Shown here in pieces: positions 37,721 through 50,636 of a stretch of 64,000 nucleotides of DNA; within the stretch, counting starts at the first letter, position 1, and each line of letters opens with the position of its first letter. Under the pieces are notes generated by a model that was not told where the DNA came from, did no database searches, and saw only the letters and a list, made by a program, of their open reading frames with translations. Origin of the DNA: Monarcha castaneiventris obscurior (taxonomy: Eukaryota > Chordata > Aves > Passeriformes > Monarchidae); assembly GCA_026261815.1 (NCBI GenBank), contig JAMPIT010000566.1:29103001-29167000 (forward strand), read 5' to 3'. Position numbers and translations under genes: made by a program.

Positions 37721-40700
37721 ATTCATTGGTCAAATACCTAATTCATTCAGTTTTGCAAGTCAAGCAACCAGTACAAATTCTCTAGAAATATGGCTGATCA
37801 AGTTCTCATTTCTCAAGACTTGAGAACTAATGTCTGACAAAATAAAAATATATTGAGAAGCTGCAGGTTTCATTTTCTGTTAGCTTTGCATTTCCAGGGG
37901 CAGTGTACACAGGGTTTGATCACAAACCTACAGAGAATAAGAGAACATATAAGCTTTTGCTTCAAAAGAATATTTTTCAATTTCTTTGTAATTTGACAGG
38001 CCCATAACACAACTGAAGTTGTTCATGCCATGTGTTTTTTTTCCCCATACAATTTCCTTAATATTTAAGATGCCACTGTTTGCCTTACTATTGTTTCACA
38101 TGTAATTAATAAGAGAGGCTGCAGAATCCCCATTCTTCATTATCTCTAAAACATGAAAGGACAAGGCTCTGAGCAACCCATCATCTGTAACAGAGATGTT
38201 CTAGAGATTTTGAGGTTACCTGAGATAGGAGAACAAGTCTCCTAAAGACTGGAGCTAATGAAAACACTGATTAAATTGTTTGACTCATACTTTCCCAACA
38301 ACTATATATAAAAATTTGAAATAAAAATTATACATATTTTACAAAGTTACTAACAAATGTTACAAAATCACCTACAAAATAAATATGGGATCACCTTAGG
38401 ATTTTATCAAAGTTTTACAGATTTATTGGGATCAATTTTACTCAGTGTGACATATTTAGTTAACCTGAACATAAATTATTGTCATAATGGCATTTATCAA
38501 TGCCATGAGTGAGAGCTACCAATTTAATATTTAATTTTGTGTGCTCACTACAGTTTCTTGTGGCCAGCATGGCCAGGTTTTCTATTCTCCAAAACTATAT
38601 TGTGTACATAATAATTAAAATTAAGTACAGCTGCAAATATTCTTTATATCAAAAAACAATGATTACTTCGCTGACAAGGAACCTTTTACTGAAATCTGCT
38701 CTAAATACGTTAATATGTATTATCTTAATGGATTTCTTTTCTATTGGAAAGGTATCATAAACCTAAATCTTCACAGCAATAAGCAGTGAAGAGAAACATG
38801 ATTTCAGTATGTCATGTACGACTAAGAATAGTAACTGAGACAAGTCCTTCACAACAAAAGTAATGCACAGAGATCCACTGTAATGTTAAACTAAAATCTC
38901 CTTCAAGTTCAGGTTAAAAGACAAGAGAAATTAACACAATCTTCAGACAAATGAAAAAACACAAGGTTCATTCACTAGAGTAAATCTACTGTAAACCTCT
39001 GCTGACTCAGCCATCCATGAAGCCATTCACCAATTAAATGCTATCCTTCACAAGAGGTATTTCCCTCAAAGCACGGGTATGGATCTTCTTTGTCTACAGT
39101 ATGATTCAATAAACACCAAGCAAAAATAATACCTGTCCCTAACTGCTCTGAGAGAACAATTAGCACTCACCAGATTATTTTTTCTGGTAAATTCCTGTTT
39201 TATGGTTATAGTCTAACAGATCTTGGCTTGCAGGAACATTCACTGAAAGTCTGAAATTTTTATATTTCAAGCAAGTATTGCAGCACGTATCAGAAAAGAA
39301 ATTTTAAATATCAATTTGAATGTTTGCCGATAACTAAAAATATTGGAATTAATACTTGAAATTGGATGTTGGCAAAGAAATGAATACATCAGATGAACAG
39401 ATTCTTTTTGTGCAACCTATGCTCTTTTGTCCCCAGTGCCTCCTCTACCTTTCTCTTACATAAAATGACAGCATGGAAATTCCAGCTTATCACTCTACAT
39501 CTACTAACAGCTGTGCAGTCTGAATGATTTAAATCAGGCAACATTTTCTAAATAAAATCTAAAAATATGATAAAAATTTTGACTAATCATTACTAACCAG
39601 CAAACCCAGAGTTACTTTTAAACATTGCAAATTTTGAATGTATTGCACACATAATAATACTGAACAGCTTGTGCAAAATACAAGAAAGGTCTATTTGCTG
39701 TACAAATATATTTGCACACAAATATAAAGGAATATTTGTGTGCAGCATATTTGCCTAACTCTCCTGAAAAAATGACAGTCCACTGTTTCCAAAGTTGAGC
39801 TCCCATTGAGAAGAAACAGACCTGCTGAATGCAGCTTATTATTAAGTAACATGAATAAATCACCAGCACAGGTAAGGAACTGGGTACAGACAGCATTCAT
39901 AAATTCTTTACTTTCTGTGCCACAGCACTCTCAGTAAATGCTTGTAGCAAGGTGTGTATTAAATATTCATCTGTGCTCCTGCCAGCACCTTGGGCAGAAG
40001 CAAGGACATTAAGCACAATGCAAAGGGGGCACAGCAATTTGCTCCCTGCACATTGGCTCCGTTTCAAACCTTACATTCTCACTGCTCTCCTCGGTGCTTG
40101 CTTTACCCTCCCAGGTGCTGCACTGCCACCGAGGGGCTGACAGCCACTGTTATGGCCCAAGGCCTTCCTCAAGGAGCCTGGCATAGAGTCAATGACAATA
40201 CAACACCTGTAATCAGAAAACAGAAATATAGAGAGTGGGTTTGGTTGGTTGGTTGGTTTTGTACTGGAACAAGCTTTCATTGTATTATATTTTTTTATGA
40301 AATGGAATCTTTTCAGTGTATTCTAGTTTTAGGTGCAAAAAAGCCAGGTTGTACAGAAGCACAAGCTGCAAAACCCAACCCCAAAATTATGAATACTGTT
40401 CAATATATAGCAAATTTGTTTTATTTCATATGCTTTACTTAATCCAGCCACTGTGTTCCTTAATCCAATGTTGAATAAAACATTTCTTTGAAGATATGGA
40501 AAGTAAAAATGAATGGCTATTCTGAATTACAATGTATAGAACACTTCAACCATTTATTTTGACAACTTACCCATTAACCTGTTCAGGTGATATCATTCTT
40601 ATCTGGGTTTACTGAACCACAACGGCAAATATTATAGAAATAGTCCAACATGCAGAGAAATTTAACAATAGGGGTGTTTCTAAATATTTTTCATTAATGT

Positions 40701-41419
40701 AAAAAGAAAACCAAAACCAGAAACATAAGCAGGTATTCTAATGAGATAGAAATACCAGGAAATTTTGGAGTTTTTGATCAAGTTAACAAAAAATAAATGT
40801 TTATTAGGTAAGTCAAGATGTGTGCAAAAGGTGCATCTCCAAACTAAGGATATTGCACCTGAGAATAACAGTGCATCTATGAAAATTTGAAACAGTTAAA
40901 TATTTGTACTAAGATAAGATTTTTATATTTGTTAAAAATATAGAATTTAAACCATGAAATACTGCACTTTAAACCAGAAAATACTCCAAATCTGGTGCAT
41001 ACATAGATTCACCATGCGTTTCAGTCATTAAAATCTTGGCTTGCAGGATCAGGCCACTGGCAAAGATCCAGCAACTTAATTAATTTAAGTTAGCATAACA
41101 AAAGGATGAACAAATCTTCACTGTGAACTATCCAGTTAGAATAGAGAAAGGGCAAGGCCTTATGCCTTTTTACTTTCAGTATTGGTTTACAATGTAAATG
41201 ACTCAAACGATATTTAAATTTATTTTCAGATTATTTTGATGACTATTTAAAAAAACAAAATGTTGTAGTAAAGAGAGGTTAAAAGGGTATGACTTCATAC
41301 ACAATGAAATTTAGATGACGCGAAGGTACTTGGCGTGAGACTGACTTTTCTTAGATGGCTCTATCTCTTCAACTCAAAAAAACCAAAATTCTAAATTCTG
41401 TATGGAGGAGATAATGTAG
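37721..41419. other. Intergenic DNA just downstream of ANOS1
   Basis: No supportable gene. A GC-richer patch at about 39.95-40.2 kb carries frames in different phases on both strands (39952-40140 plus, 39990-40442 plus, 40280-40071 minus), and a GGTT run near 40237-40258. The 150-codon frame 39990-40442 runs from the GC-rich patch straight into AT-rich DNA, has no domain and is probably chance. Confidence 0.5.
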
Positions 41420-44400
41420 CAATATTTCGATGTAGGATAGTTTATTACATAAACAGTATGTACAAATTCTAAACATGAAAATAGTGAGTAAAAGAAATCA
41501 GACTCTATTTACATTTAAATTTTTTTACAAAATGTTTTTACAAGAAGTGTATTTTTTTTCTCTAAATAACAGGACAAACACATAAGACCAGTCCTTTTGT
41601 ATTACATACATAAATAAATATTGACTTTAAATGACTGTTATAGGAACATAATTTCTACAGCCAATTTGGGTAACAGAGAAGAAGTTCCGTTACCTCGACT
41701 ACAATATAATTAAGTAAAAAGGAAAAATTTTACATATAGAGCTCTGTTAATTACTTTGTAAATTGTACCTTACTAATATATCAGTAGAGGTAATACAGTC
41801 GTTACATTTCATGCCCACAACTGAACAATGAGTTTTGGCATGCAAACCCATATATAATCATCAACATCTGCAGGTATCCATTTACATTTTTTTAAATAAA
41901 GGGTTTTCTTAATCATTGAAAACTACATGCAACAGCTTATTAGTATCATATTCCTGGTTAAAATGCACAAGTTTGCATAACATTATTTTAGTAATTGATG
42001 TTCACAGGTACTGATCAAAAGGGTAGGAACATACTTGGCACATAGTATAAGAAAATGAATTAATAAATAAGTCAATATCACTATGACATTTACATATACA
42101 CAAACAAAAATAAAATTTTTTATGGTGTTGTACACAGAATTTAGAACTGTCTGGTTCCCCCACTTTTTTTCACAAGGCCCTGATTTAAGACAGTATTCAA
42201 ACAAACTTTGACATCCACGCTTGGTTTGTAGCATCACTAAAGCTCATTCTTAACTGCACAGGTTTACCTCCATCCCACTGATTTCCTTTGTGCCAACCTT
42301 CCTGAATCAGGACCTGCATTTTAGAAACTCTCCCTGACTCCAGCTGGGAGCATGGAGATGAACGTATTGTGAAATAAATTGACTCAGTATTAAGGTTTCT
42401 ATACAGCTCTGCTAATACCAAGGGTAAAATTCCCATTCACATTAGCAATGGCTTTGTGTGTGACCACGCCAAATAACAATGTCAATGTCAGCATTGCTAC
42501 ACCATGTCCTCAGCTCTTTCTGAAGCCACTAAGCTGAGGATGATCAGTGTTTAAAAAAATCAGACTTCTTATTTATTGTCTGTGTGCTATATTCTTAATG
42601 AATATTCAAGTTGGTACACATGGATGATACAGCACAAGTTCTGTCTTACTTTCTTCTGCTCTATAAACAACTCAAAAATGGTCAAAAAAAAGATATAACA
42701 AGAACAAACCATTTTCTTCTTAAGCAAAAATCACCAATGAACAATAAAATCCACTTCACAAAGCAGTTAGCAAAAATAGTATAATAATTCTCCTTTAAGA
42801 GATAAAGATAAACAAAATGCATCCTGAATTCAACTGAGAAATCCATCAGAATCGTACACAGTAAATAATACATTAGTGTAAAGGTGCAGAATATCTCAAA
42901 ACATCCCAATATCTCTAATATCATCCCAATATTAACTCTGAATTACACAACATCATTAGAGAAAATAAATCTTTAACTAGTGAATTAAGTAGCAAATTGC
43001 AATTCTATTGCTCAATTAAATGTTTAATGTGGCTTAGTCTAGTAAATTAGGATAATACCCTGTATGATTCAGCAAACAAAGCTTTAGAATTAGGCACTGA
43101 AAACTTCAAATTGGAACCACTAAATTTAAAAAAAAAATCAGGAAATCACTCACAGCTGGAAACTTAACATCCATGCATGAGCTTTGTTGACTTTGTATTT
43201 TTCATTTTTGATTTGGAGGGTGACTTGAAAGGTGAGTAGATAAGATCATTTGTAGAAGGAAAAAAAATAATTTACATCTCAGTGGACTCTATATAATACA
43301 CCTGATCAATATATTTCTACTTTATCAACTTTTGGTTTAGAACAGTCTACTTCAGAAGGGAAAACCTCGCAATGTTCTTCCACAGTTGTTACTTGGAACA
43401 GACAAATGCCTCAGAGAGAATGGGATCAGCAAACAGTAACCATTTTGATTCATCTCCGAGGGATGAGGGTATGATGAGTCAGGGCTCCTACCTTCCTGCT
43501 TATCTCCAATGAATTGGCATCACTGTAACAAAGACCAACATCTACGTTCCATGCCTTACAGTGTCACTATGAATGAAATGTAATTTAATTACCATTAATC
43601 AAGTCACTGTAGATTTGATCCAGCACAACCAGAATAGACTGTGATTGAAAGGTTTGGACACAATTCTTCAGAGAAGCCTGAGGTAATCACTTTCCCTGAT
43701 CCTGCTGATCCAGCAAACACCACAAGGATCACTTCTAGACTCATCTATGCCCTGTGCAATCCAAATATGAAAGCAGTGCTGCACACCACTCCAATGCAAA
43801 TTTTATTTTCTTTGTAAAAACATACACATGAAACATTCCCATCCTGACAAAAATAACTCAGACTTTGGCCTTCTGAAAATAAACCTTTATACTACAGATT
43901 TTTTGAAGAAGATTTCATTCACTAACTTGCTAATGTATTTTGGAAAATAAAGGAAGGAATTAAAAGCACCATAGCCTTTAATATATTTTAAGCTATTGTT
44001 AAAGGCCCAAACCATGTAGCAATAGAAAGTGTCTGGGAAAATTCTTGGTCACTAAGTGCATATCAAAAAAGACAACTAACAAAATAGAAAAAGAATGGAA
44101 AAAAGCCCTTTAAAACTGAAGGTAAAAATGTAGAAAAATTTTCATGAGCAAGTGATCAGAAATCAATGTCGTTTCCTTCTCCCCTTGTGGAATTAATGTT
44201 GTAAACTTCAGTATAGACAAACTGAATATTTTGTGAACATTCTACTATGATAAACGTAGCTCCGATTCTTGGTTTCAGATATGTATTTCTTCATATTTGC
44301 TTTTTCACAAAACAGTTTGTCATTAAAACAAGGGAAATACATTTACCACTCATGTCTGAGCTCCACTTACTGAATATCTCAGAAAAATATGAAGCACAGG

Positions 44401-45844
44401 CGAGTCTGTAGCTGGTAGAAAAAGTGGCCACTTTATCAGGTTGGACTCAAGTTTTGAGGTACATTAGCCTGATGTGATGATTCAAGGAGCAATGGAAACA
44501 GTGCCAAAGAATTCAGGAGCACTTTGAACATCTTGAACATTAAGAGCTGATTATGGGTATTTGTATGGATGTTTATTGGCAGATACTTTCCACCCTCTCA
44601 ATAATAAATCTAAGCAGTTTCTGTTTACTATTGAGACGTGTCTCTGTGTGACAAATTATTCTAGACAGTTTATATTGCACTATGAAGGCAATATGAATTC
44701 CCTTATGGTTAAAAAGGGCACCCTTCTGTCTAAATTTGAAAAATGAATTCAAATAAACTATAAGCCAATGTTTTCCAGATGCCAGAATATTGTCACATAA
44801 TTCTTTCTGTAAGCAGAACAGCAAAATAGAGCCAATACATCCATCCTTCTGTTCTACAGATCCACAGGGAAAAGAAGTATGTGCATCAAAATTCAAAGCC
44901 AAAAAGTAGCTCTACAGCTACTTGAATAAAAAATGTGCCTCAGAATTTCAGTTTCTAAAACTTTAATGCTAACTATTCAGATTTTTAACTAGAAAATTGG
45001 TGTTTCTATTCAAGATAATATTATACCTTGAAATATTATATATTAAAAAATTGTAAGTAAGATTTTAAAATATATTCTTCCAGGACCTATCAATTAATTG
45101 CATTCATTGCCACCAATTTTAAACAACTCTATTAACTGCCATTTGTTTCTCTACAATGGTATTTCTACTCTGTATATCCTTTAACTATTAACTATATTAA
45201 TAGAAGTTCTACATGATAGAACATTACCACTTTAGACCAGATGGGTAATACATATGTATCATCATCCTCCTCCACGGTGACACTGCAATTATTAAAAACT
45301 GGGTATTTTAGGCTTTCTGCTACTTATTTCAGACATATGGAGATATTCTTTAATAGCAAAATACACTAGGGCTTAAATTGGTGACAGGCAGTGCTTTAAG
45401 TAAAATAGACAATTTAAATCCACTGATTGAGAAAATGGCCTCTTTCAAAAGCAGGGATACATCACAGGACCTTGCAAATAGTAACATTGAATTCAGTAAG
45501 AGAAAAAGCTGTATACACTGGACTGTTTCAACCTACTTTAAACACAGAATATGAAAACATTATAATGAACACACTTATAATTTTTTCACAGGTGTTGAGT
45601 TGGATGTGATCTTCAGTTTGTTGAATACCACTGGTACTGAAATGATACTTGCTGATTCATCCTGGTCATGGTGCAAATATAATTCTTCATGGCTAAACTA
45701 CAGAGAAGTAGATACAGATCGTATAGGATGGTAACTTCCATTGGAAAGCTGGGTTCACTGCTCCAACACATCAGCCGTTACCCAGCCCTCATTTGGGAGC
45801 TCAGTTTTTTTCCCTTAGTTATTTGTAAAATCTTCTGAAACAGT
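41420..45844 (-). other. ANOS1: Probable ANOS1 3'UTR
   Basis: Minus-strand sequence directly after the ANOS1 stop codon. It is AT-rich, contains no recognisable mobile element over about 4.4 kb, has many ATTTA-like motifs on the minus strand, and ends near a canonical AATAAA at 41446-41441 followed by a T/G-rich stretch near 41395-41370. A 3'UTR of several kilobases is usual for vertebrate ANOS1 mRNA. Other AATAAA or ATTAAA words exist within the span, so shorter isoforms are possible. The extent is an inference. Confidence 0.45.
41441..41446 (-). terminator. ANOS1: Candidate polyadenylation signal AATAAA
   Basis: TTTATT on the plus strand gives AATAAA on the minus strand. About 50 bases further along the minus strand there is a U/G-rich stretch (TTTTGGTTTTTTTGAG near 41395-41375), the usual downstream element. 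Cleavage would fall at about 41420-41430. Competing AATAAA words occur at about 42570 and 44570. Confidence 0.4.
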
Positions 45845-45903
45845 TTAGTATTTCTCTGGGGGTGGCTTGTAGTGATGTGGATGATGTTGCTTCAGATGAG
45901 GTC
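45845..45903 (-). CDS. ANOS1: ANOS1 last coding exon (His-rich tail)
   Basis: The exon follows an acceptor ...TTTGTTTAG on the minus strand and starts with GA, completing an AGA (Arg) codon begun by the A that ends the previous exon. It codes for RPHLKQHHPHHYKPPPEKY and then TAA at 45847-45845. This is the histidine-rich C-terminal tail of anosmin-1; together with the end of the previous exon it holds six His within 15 residues. It corresponds to human exon 14. The 3'UTR continues in the same exon. Confidence 0.95.
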
Positions 45904-46598
45904 CTAAACAAAAGAACAGGAAATTATGCACATATCAAATCCTGGATATGTAATGTCAACATTTATCCATACTGAAAAGGCTTTGTGAGACCTTCGGCTT
46001 TCAATCCTACAGCTTGTAAGTGCTGTGTCTGTGCTGACATCTATGTGCATGTTCAGTCCAAGCAACTTTAGTGGGCCTATGAAAGGACAAAAAGATTCAA
46101 GCAGACAAATTTTGAACTAATTAATTGTATTTTTTATTTGGCTTTGCAACACTGAGCTGTATTTTTCAGAAACACATGAAGTGCTGGAAATAGCCATTAA
46201 GAGTTTTGCACTGCTTTAGAAATATGATCAAGCTTTAGCCATGCTGGACTCAGTGAACTCAGAAAAATCTAATCTTGAAAGCTATGTAATCCTCCAGGCA
46301 GCACCTGGAGGACAAACCAGCTTTGAATCCCAAGTGCTATAGGCATAAGTCAAAGAGCTGTGGCCGCAACGAATGGCAAATGCTAGACCACAGAAACTGA
46401 GAGCAAGGCTGGATTTGCTTCCATTGTTGCTGATGGACAGTTATGGGGAACAAATAGCCAGTACTTTCACACATCTTAAGTTTATGGAATGCTACTGGAA
46501 TCAGTAAAAATTCTAAGGCTTGAAAAATCTCTTTACATGTGGAGGATTGAAATTTTATTACACTTCACCACAGCACATCAGAACAGTGTAGTGCTTAC

Positions 46599-46740
46599 TG
46601 TGGGGTGCAAATGGAGGAAGGTCAGGCGTTCGGAAGGATTTAATCGTAGCTGGCCCTTCCCCACCAGTCGTCAGCACTTGAACTTCCAAGCGGTACAGCA
46701 TCGATGGCCTCAGGTTGGGCACGGTGAGTACATAATGATC
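46599..46740 (-). CDS. ANOS1: ANOS1 exon 13 (FN3 domain 4, C-terminal half)
   Basis: A 142-base exon between an acceptor TTTGTTTTTAG (ending at 46741) and a donor GTAAGC (starting at 46598). Read in phase 0 it begins [20 protein letters not shown] and continues through a [20 protein letters not shown] segment to PFAPH, with one base left over. This is the second half of the fourth fibronectin type III domain, including the Leu-x-Pro...Tyr-x-x-x-Val pattern typical of F strands. The 3' part leads into the His-rich tail. Nearly every position matches the human protein; TTGG replaces TPGG and the PPFAPH stretch differs. Confidence 0.96.
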
Positions 46741-48995
46741 CTAAAAACAAACAAATCACTTTAATTCTCAGGCCACCGAAAAATGAAACACAGTTGCTCT
46801 ACTCACACACATCAGTGGTTTAAACAGGTTTTATCACTGTCAGCGCCCACAAATTATTTTCACAGAATTCCGTTAAAAGGATTTAACTTATGTAGCACTT
46901 TGTTGAGTGAGTTTGTTTTGATTTCTTTGCTTGCCACCCCCTTTGAACAGACACATTTTTAACCATAATACTATGGTTTAATGTGTACAAGGTCCAAGTT
47001 GTTACAGAGTGTTATGGAAAGAGTGCTCACCACTTCAGGGCTGTACTCATCACCAAAAAATGAATAAAAATGTAACTTCCTAATCATTCTTTTTAACAAA
47101 CATGTTCATTACATATACTTTCTTTTATTTTGGATTTGCATGTGAATTCTACTAATTGGCAATTTAAGTAGCGGCTGGCCTGGGGCCACTTCTACAGCTA
47201 GTGAAAAAAAGGGTGACAACACTAATTTCAAATTTGTCCCAGTTGCACCATAAGAATTTGTCTTCTGCTCTTAAGGTCATTTATGGTGTGATGGACTCAC
47301 TTTTCAGTGCTCTATACCTTCTGTGGTCACTTAGCCATGTGCAAAATAATTTCGAAGTAATTTTATAGAAACTTCCAGATGGGATACATCTGACTAAAGA
47401 CTGACAGATATTAAGGAATCGGAAGTCATTCATCTAAATCAAAACCAAAACTATAAATCAAAGCATCATCAGCATTAAGCTGTAACAAATCACTCATCTT
47501 ATTCCAAGCTGAAAATGCCCAGGAAGGGGACAGTTGGAGCAGTGATGCTGGACAGTGCCCACACAGAGTGTTCCTGCCACCAGCCAGGCTGGTCTGGCCA
47601 GGAATCTGCAGGACAAGTTATTCTGGTTGGCACTGTACCCGCCCCATGCAGGCAAGCCAAAGCAAGCTGTGGGAATAACTTTGGTTATTCCTGTGGGATA
47701 ATTTGCTGCTACTGCCAGAACAGAGAGTAAAGGGGAAAGGAGAGAGAGAAAAAGTGGGGGGAAATACGTTGTTTTCCTGGAAAATTATCACATATTCTGA
47801 GATGGGACTGCCTTTAACAGACCTGGCTGAAGCTGTTCCATCTCATAAAATACTGCATGGGTAGGGGAGAGAGAGGAGTGCATACAATGCACTTGTACAC
47901 TCTGCTCATTCAGGTGCTCCTCCTGCAGTCGGGCCCTGTGCATTTCAGCCCTGGTTGTGTAAATACTACATTTTTAGTCAGAGTGAATGGTCCTCAGCAT
48001 AAAATACCCTAAATTTTGGTGGTTTCTACGAGACAGAAGATACTGTTTCAACTCAAATAGGAGCCTTCTGCAAGTTAACCAGGTGCCATAAATAGATACG
48101 TACAGTGATAGATAATTAAAGGAATCTCCAGGAATCTACAGTAGTGAACACACAGATAAAAAAACTAAAGCATAACACAATGAAAAGGAGTTTTTTAAAA
48201 AATACTTAAAGAAAAACTTATATAAACTTATATACATATAAAACTTTATATGTATTTCAGATCTAACTGGACCAAAAGCTTACAAAAAAGAATAGAAATT
48301 CTAAATAAAATATACACTGCTCCTGAAAAAAGAAGATGGCAACCAGAGTGAAAATCAGTATCTCATGGTCTGTTGACGCTGGCAGCAGAGTTTGAGTGAA
48401 GGTTTCTTTACCTGCCTCTGCCAGAAGAGGAACTGAAATGGCAAAGGCCATCTTAGAGAAAATAAGGGGAAGAATTAAAATTGGCAATTTTCGCACCGTC
48501 AATAAACAGTGAAACCTAGTTCTCCTTGAAATTATTTGTCCATCGGACTATGGTGCATATTGATGGAGGAAAGTGTTTTTTTTTTTTTTCAGGGCAATAA
48601 GTGACTGAAAGGAAGAGAAAATTCTCTTAAATTCCTCAACTTGGACACCAAATAAAGAATAAAACTAGAGTATTGGTTAAGTTGAACAGCCTGATCATCA
48701 AAAGAAAATAAGAACTATCTTTTGCTACACAGATGACCTTGTCTTCCCTTCAGGCACTTCTCAGACAAAGGTTACTAATTTGAAAATTGTGCACATTAAA
48801 ATGTTTGATGCATCATCAAGAATAGTAACTATGCTTTGTATCTCCGTCAAGGAGGAAAAAATTAAGCAATTCCTGCTCCAACTTACCTGCAGAGCCAGAG
48901 AGTTTGACATCTGCATCACCACTAAACATTACAAATGAGCCACAGACACACAAACGTAGGGAGCCACTGGCAAAAGAAAGTAACAAACAACTTAC

Positions 48996-49216
48996 TGCTG
49001 GCAGTATCTGCGACTGTGAGATGATGCTGTTGGGTAAACTGTTCTGCCGGCTCTCTGTGGTCACTTCTGCCCAAGTGACTTGGAACCCTGTCATGGGCTG
49101 GTGAAGGTCTGCCTTAGATATCTTCCAGGAAAAATGACCAGTGATGTTACCTTCCTGAACAATGAAAGACGCAGACAGATTCTCGGGTTTGGCCAACACT
49201 TTGGGTAGAACTGGCA
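48996..49216 (-). CDS. ANOS1: ANOS1 exon 12 (FN3 domain 4, N-terminal half)
   Basis: A 221-base exon with acceptor CAAATTTATAG and donor GTAAGT. The first two bases TG complete a GTG (Val) codon begun in the previous exon. It then reads [46 protein letters not shown] and [12 protein letters not shown], ending exactly on a codon. It has the FN3 B-strand Trp (FSWK) and C-strand Trp (VTW). Two N-glycosylation sequons, NLS and NIT, are also present in the human protein. An open frame of 160 codons (49298-48816) runs across this exon into both introns, so the open frame is not the gene; splice sites define the ends. Confidence 0.97.
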
Positions 49217-49639
49217 CTATAAATTTGGAAAGCAAAAAAAGACAAGTTGAACTTTTAGAGATAATCTTCAATAATATTCGTTTAATTTCACAAATCAAGG
49301 TCAGGCAGAGGTCTGTTTCTGGTGTTACACAGGATCCAGTCAGCTTTCTACCACCATGTTTTCAGTGTTAACCAAAGCCTATTTTTGATATATTCCACTG
49401 ACATTTTGGGCCAAACTCAAACTTCAGATAAAAATGCTCTCAGCTGCAGGTACAGGAAGGAAAGCTATGGCATGTAAAGACCTAAGTGCCTCATTCACAG
49501 GGAGCCATTCTTCTGCTCCTCGTATTTCAGAAAACCTGATCTCTGACTTGGAGTTTTGGGGCCACAAGAAAATGCAGGGTAGCACAGAACTCCGTAATTC
49601 AGCCAAAAAAGTAAAATTCATGCTCTAAAACTGTAGTAC

Positions 49640-49960
49640 AAGTTAATGGGGGCACTCTGATTAGGGGAAAGCTATACCTGAGTTGCAATTGCCCAGGAAG
49701 GCTGTAATGCTGGAAACTGTCAGGACAGGCATTAAGAAAGGGCGGTGATGGCCAGCAGGGTTCTGGGTGACTTATGGAGCATGGGGGTACCCTTGGGAAC
49801 AGGAGGGACTCAGCGTGAGAGGGCTACCCTCCAACAAGAGAGGTATCCACACTTGGCAGCGCAAAGCCATGGCTGACCTGAACCAGGAGTAGCTGACCCC
49901 AGAGGTCCTCACAAACCAGTATCTCCATAATTCTGCAACTTCCATAACCCTCTAGCTACA
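49640..49960. other. GC-richer block inside ANOS1 intron 11
   Basis: A patch with many GG and CC runs and segments such as GGCGGTGATGGCC and CATGGGGGTACCC contrasts with the AT-rich intron around it. It has no open frame of note, no CR1 tail and no LTR ends that I can identify. It could be an old repeat or a conserved element. Confidence 0.3.
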
Positions 49961-50182
49961 CATTGTGACAACGCTGTAAAAGATATGAAGGCCTGTACTT
50001 CTTATTTGAGAGCAGAATTAATCTAAGCAAATCAAACTGAAAAAGCAGCTTGCATCTGCAGCAAAACATTGGAAAGATGGGCCATGCCACCACAATCATG
50101 CTTACAGTTATCATCCATCGTTATAATAAATACAATAGGGAAACTGTTCTTCCTTACAAAAAAAAATCACAACTATGTCATA

Positions 50183-50250
50183 ACAAATGTTATTATATAT
50201 ATCCACATTATATATATATCCACAAATGTTATTGTATATATCCACATATC
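50183..50250 (+). repeat. AT-rich tandem repeat, about 39-bp unit
   Basis: The block ACAAATGTTATTATATATAT plus a CCACATTATATA stretch is followed at 50222 by ACAAATGTTATTGTATATATCCACAT. It lies in the intron between ANOS1 exons 11 and 12 and is about 215 bases from the exon 11 donor, so it does not touch the splice site. Confidence 0.8.
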
Positions 50251-50464
50251 CACTAAAATGACACTTAACTGAAAAAACAGTAATAATATACCAGCCAAAA
50301 TCGATACTGCTCTGTATCTCTGTTGATTTTCACATAAGCATTAGTCATATTTTTATTTGTTTTGAATAGTTCATTTCCTGCTCTAGAATGGCTTTTAAAG
50401 ACTCTCTTTTGGTGATTATAAATGCATTTGGAGCTATTTGGTAATTCTCCAGATCATGCCTTAC

Positions 50465-50636
50465 CTCCTTCAGCAGGACAATTAATATGCTTGTGCTTTT
50501 TTTCTTTAAATGCAGAGCAAGGTGGGGTAACAAAGAAAGTACTCTCAGCCTTAAAACGACCTTTAGATTTTGCAGGCAGAACAGTTACTTTGTACTTGCA
50601 TGAAAATGACAGGTCCTTCAGAATAATGTAGTTTTC
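50465..50636 (-). CDS. ANOS1: ANOS1 exon 11 (FN3 domain 3, C-terminal half)
   Basis: A 172-base exon with acceptor CTTATTGTAG and donor GTAAGG, read in phase 0 and ending one base into a codon. It begins [20 protein letters not shown], then has [20 protein letters not shown], and ends [14 protein letters not shown]. Its cysteines (SCKY, PPCSA, NCPAE) match those of human anosmin-1 in this domain and linker. The basic stretch KEKKHKH lies in the linker before FN3 domain 4; basic surfaces of anosmin-1 bind heparan sulfate, so a similar role here is plausible. The last codons differ in length and sequence from the human linker. Confidence 0.96.

Noticed and set aside
39990..40442. 150-codon plus-strand frame
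   Set aside because: It crosses from a GC-richer patch into AT-rich DNA with a sudden change of composition, overlaps frames in two other phases, and has no recognisable domain.
48816..49298. 160-codon minus-strand frame as a stand-alone gene
   Set aside because: It is ANOS1 exon 12 read through into flanking introns. The donor GTAAGT after 48996 and the acceptor before 49216 set the true ends.
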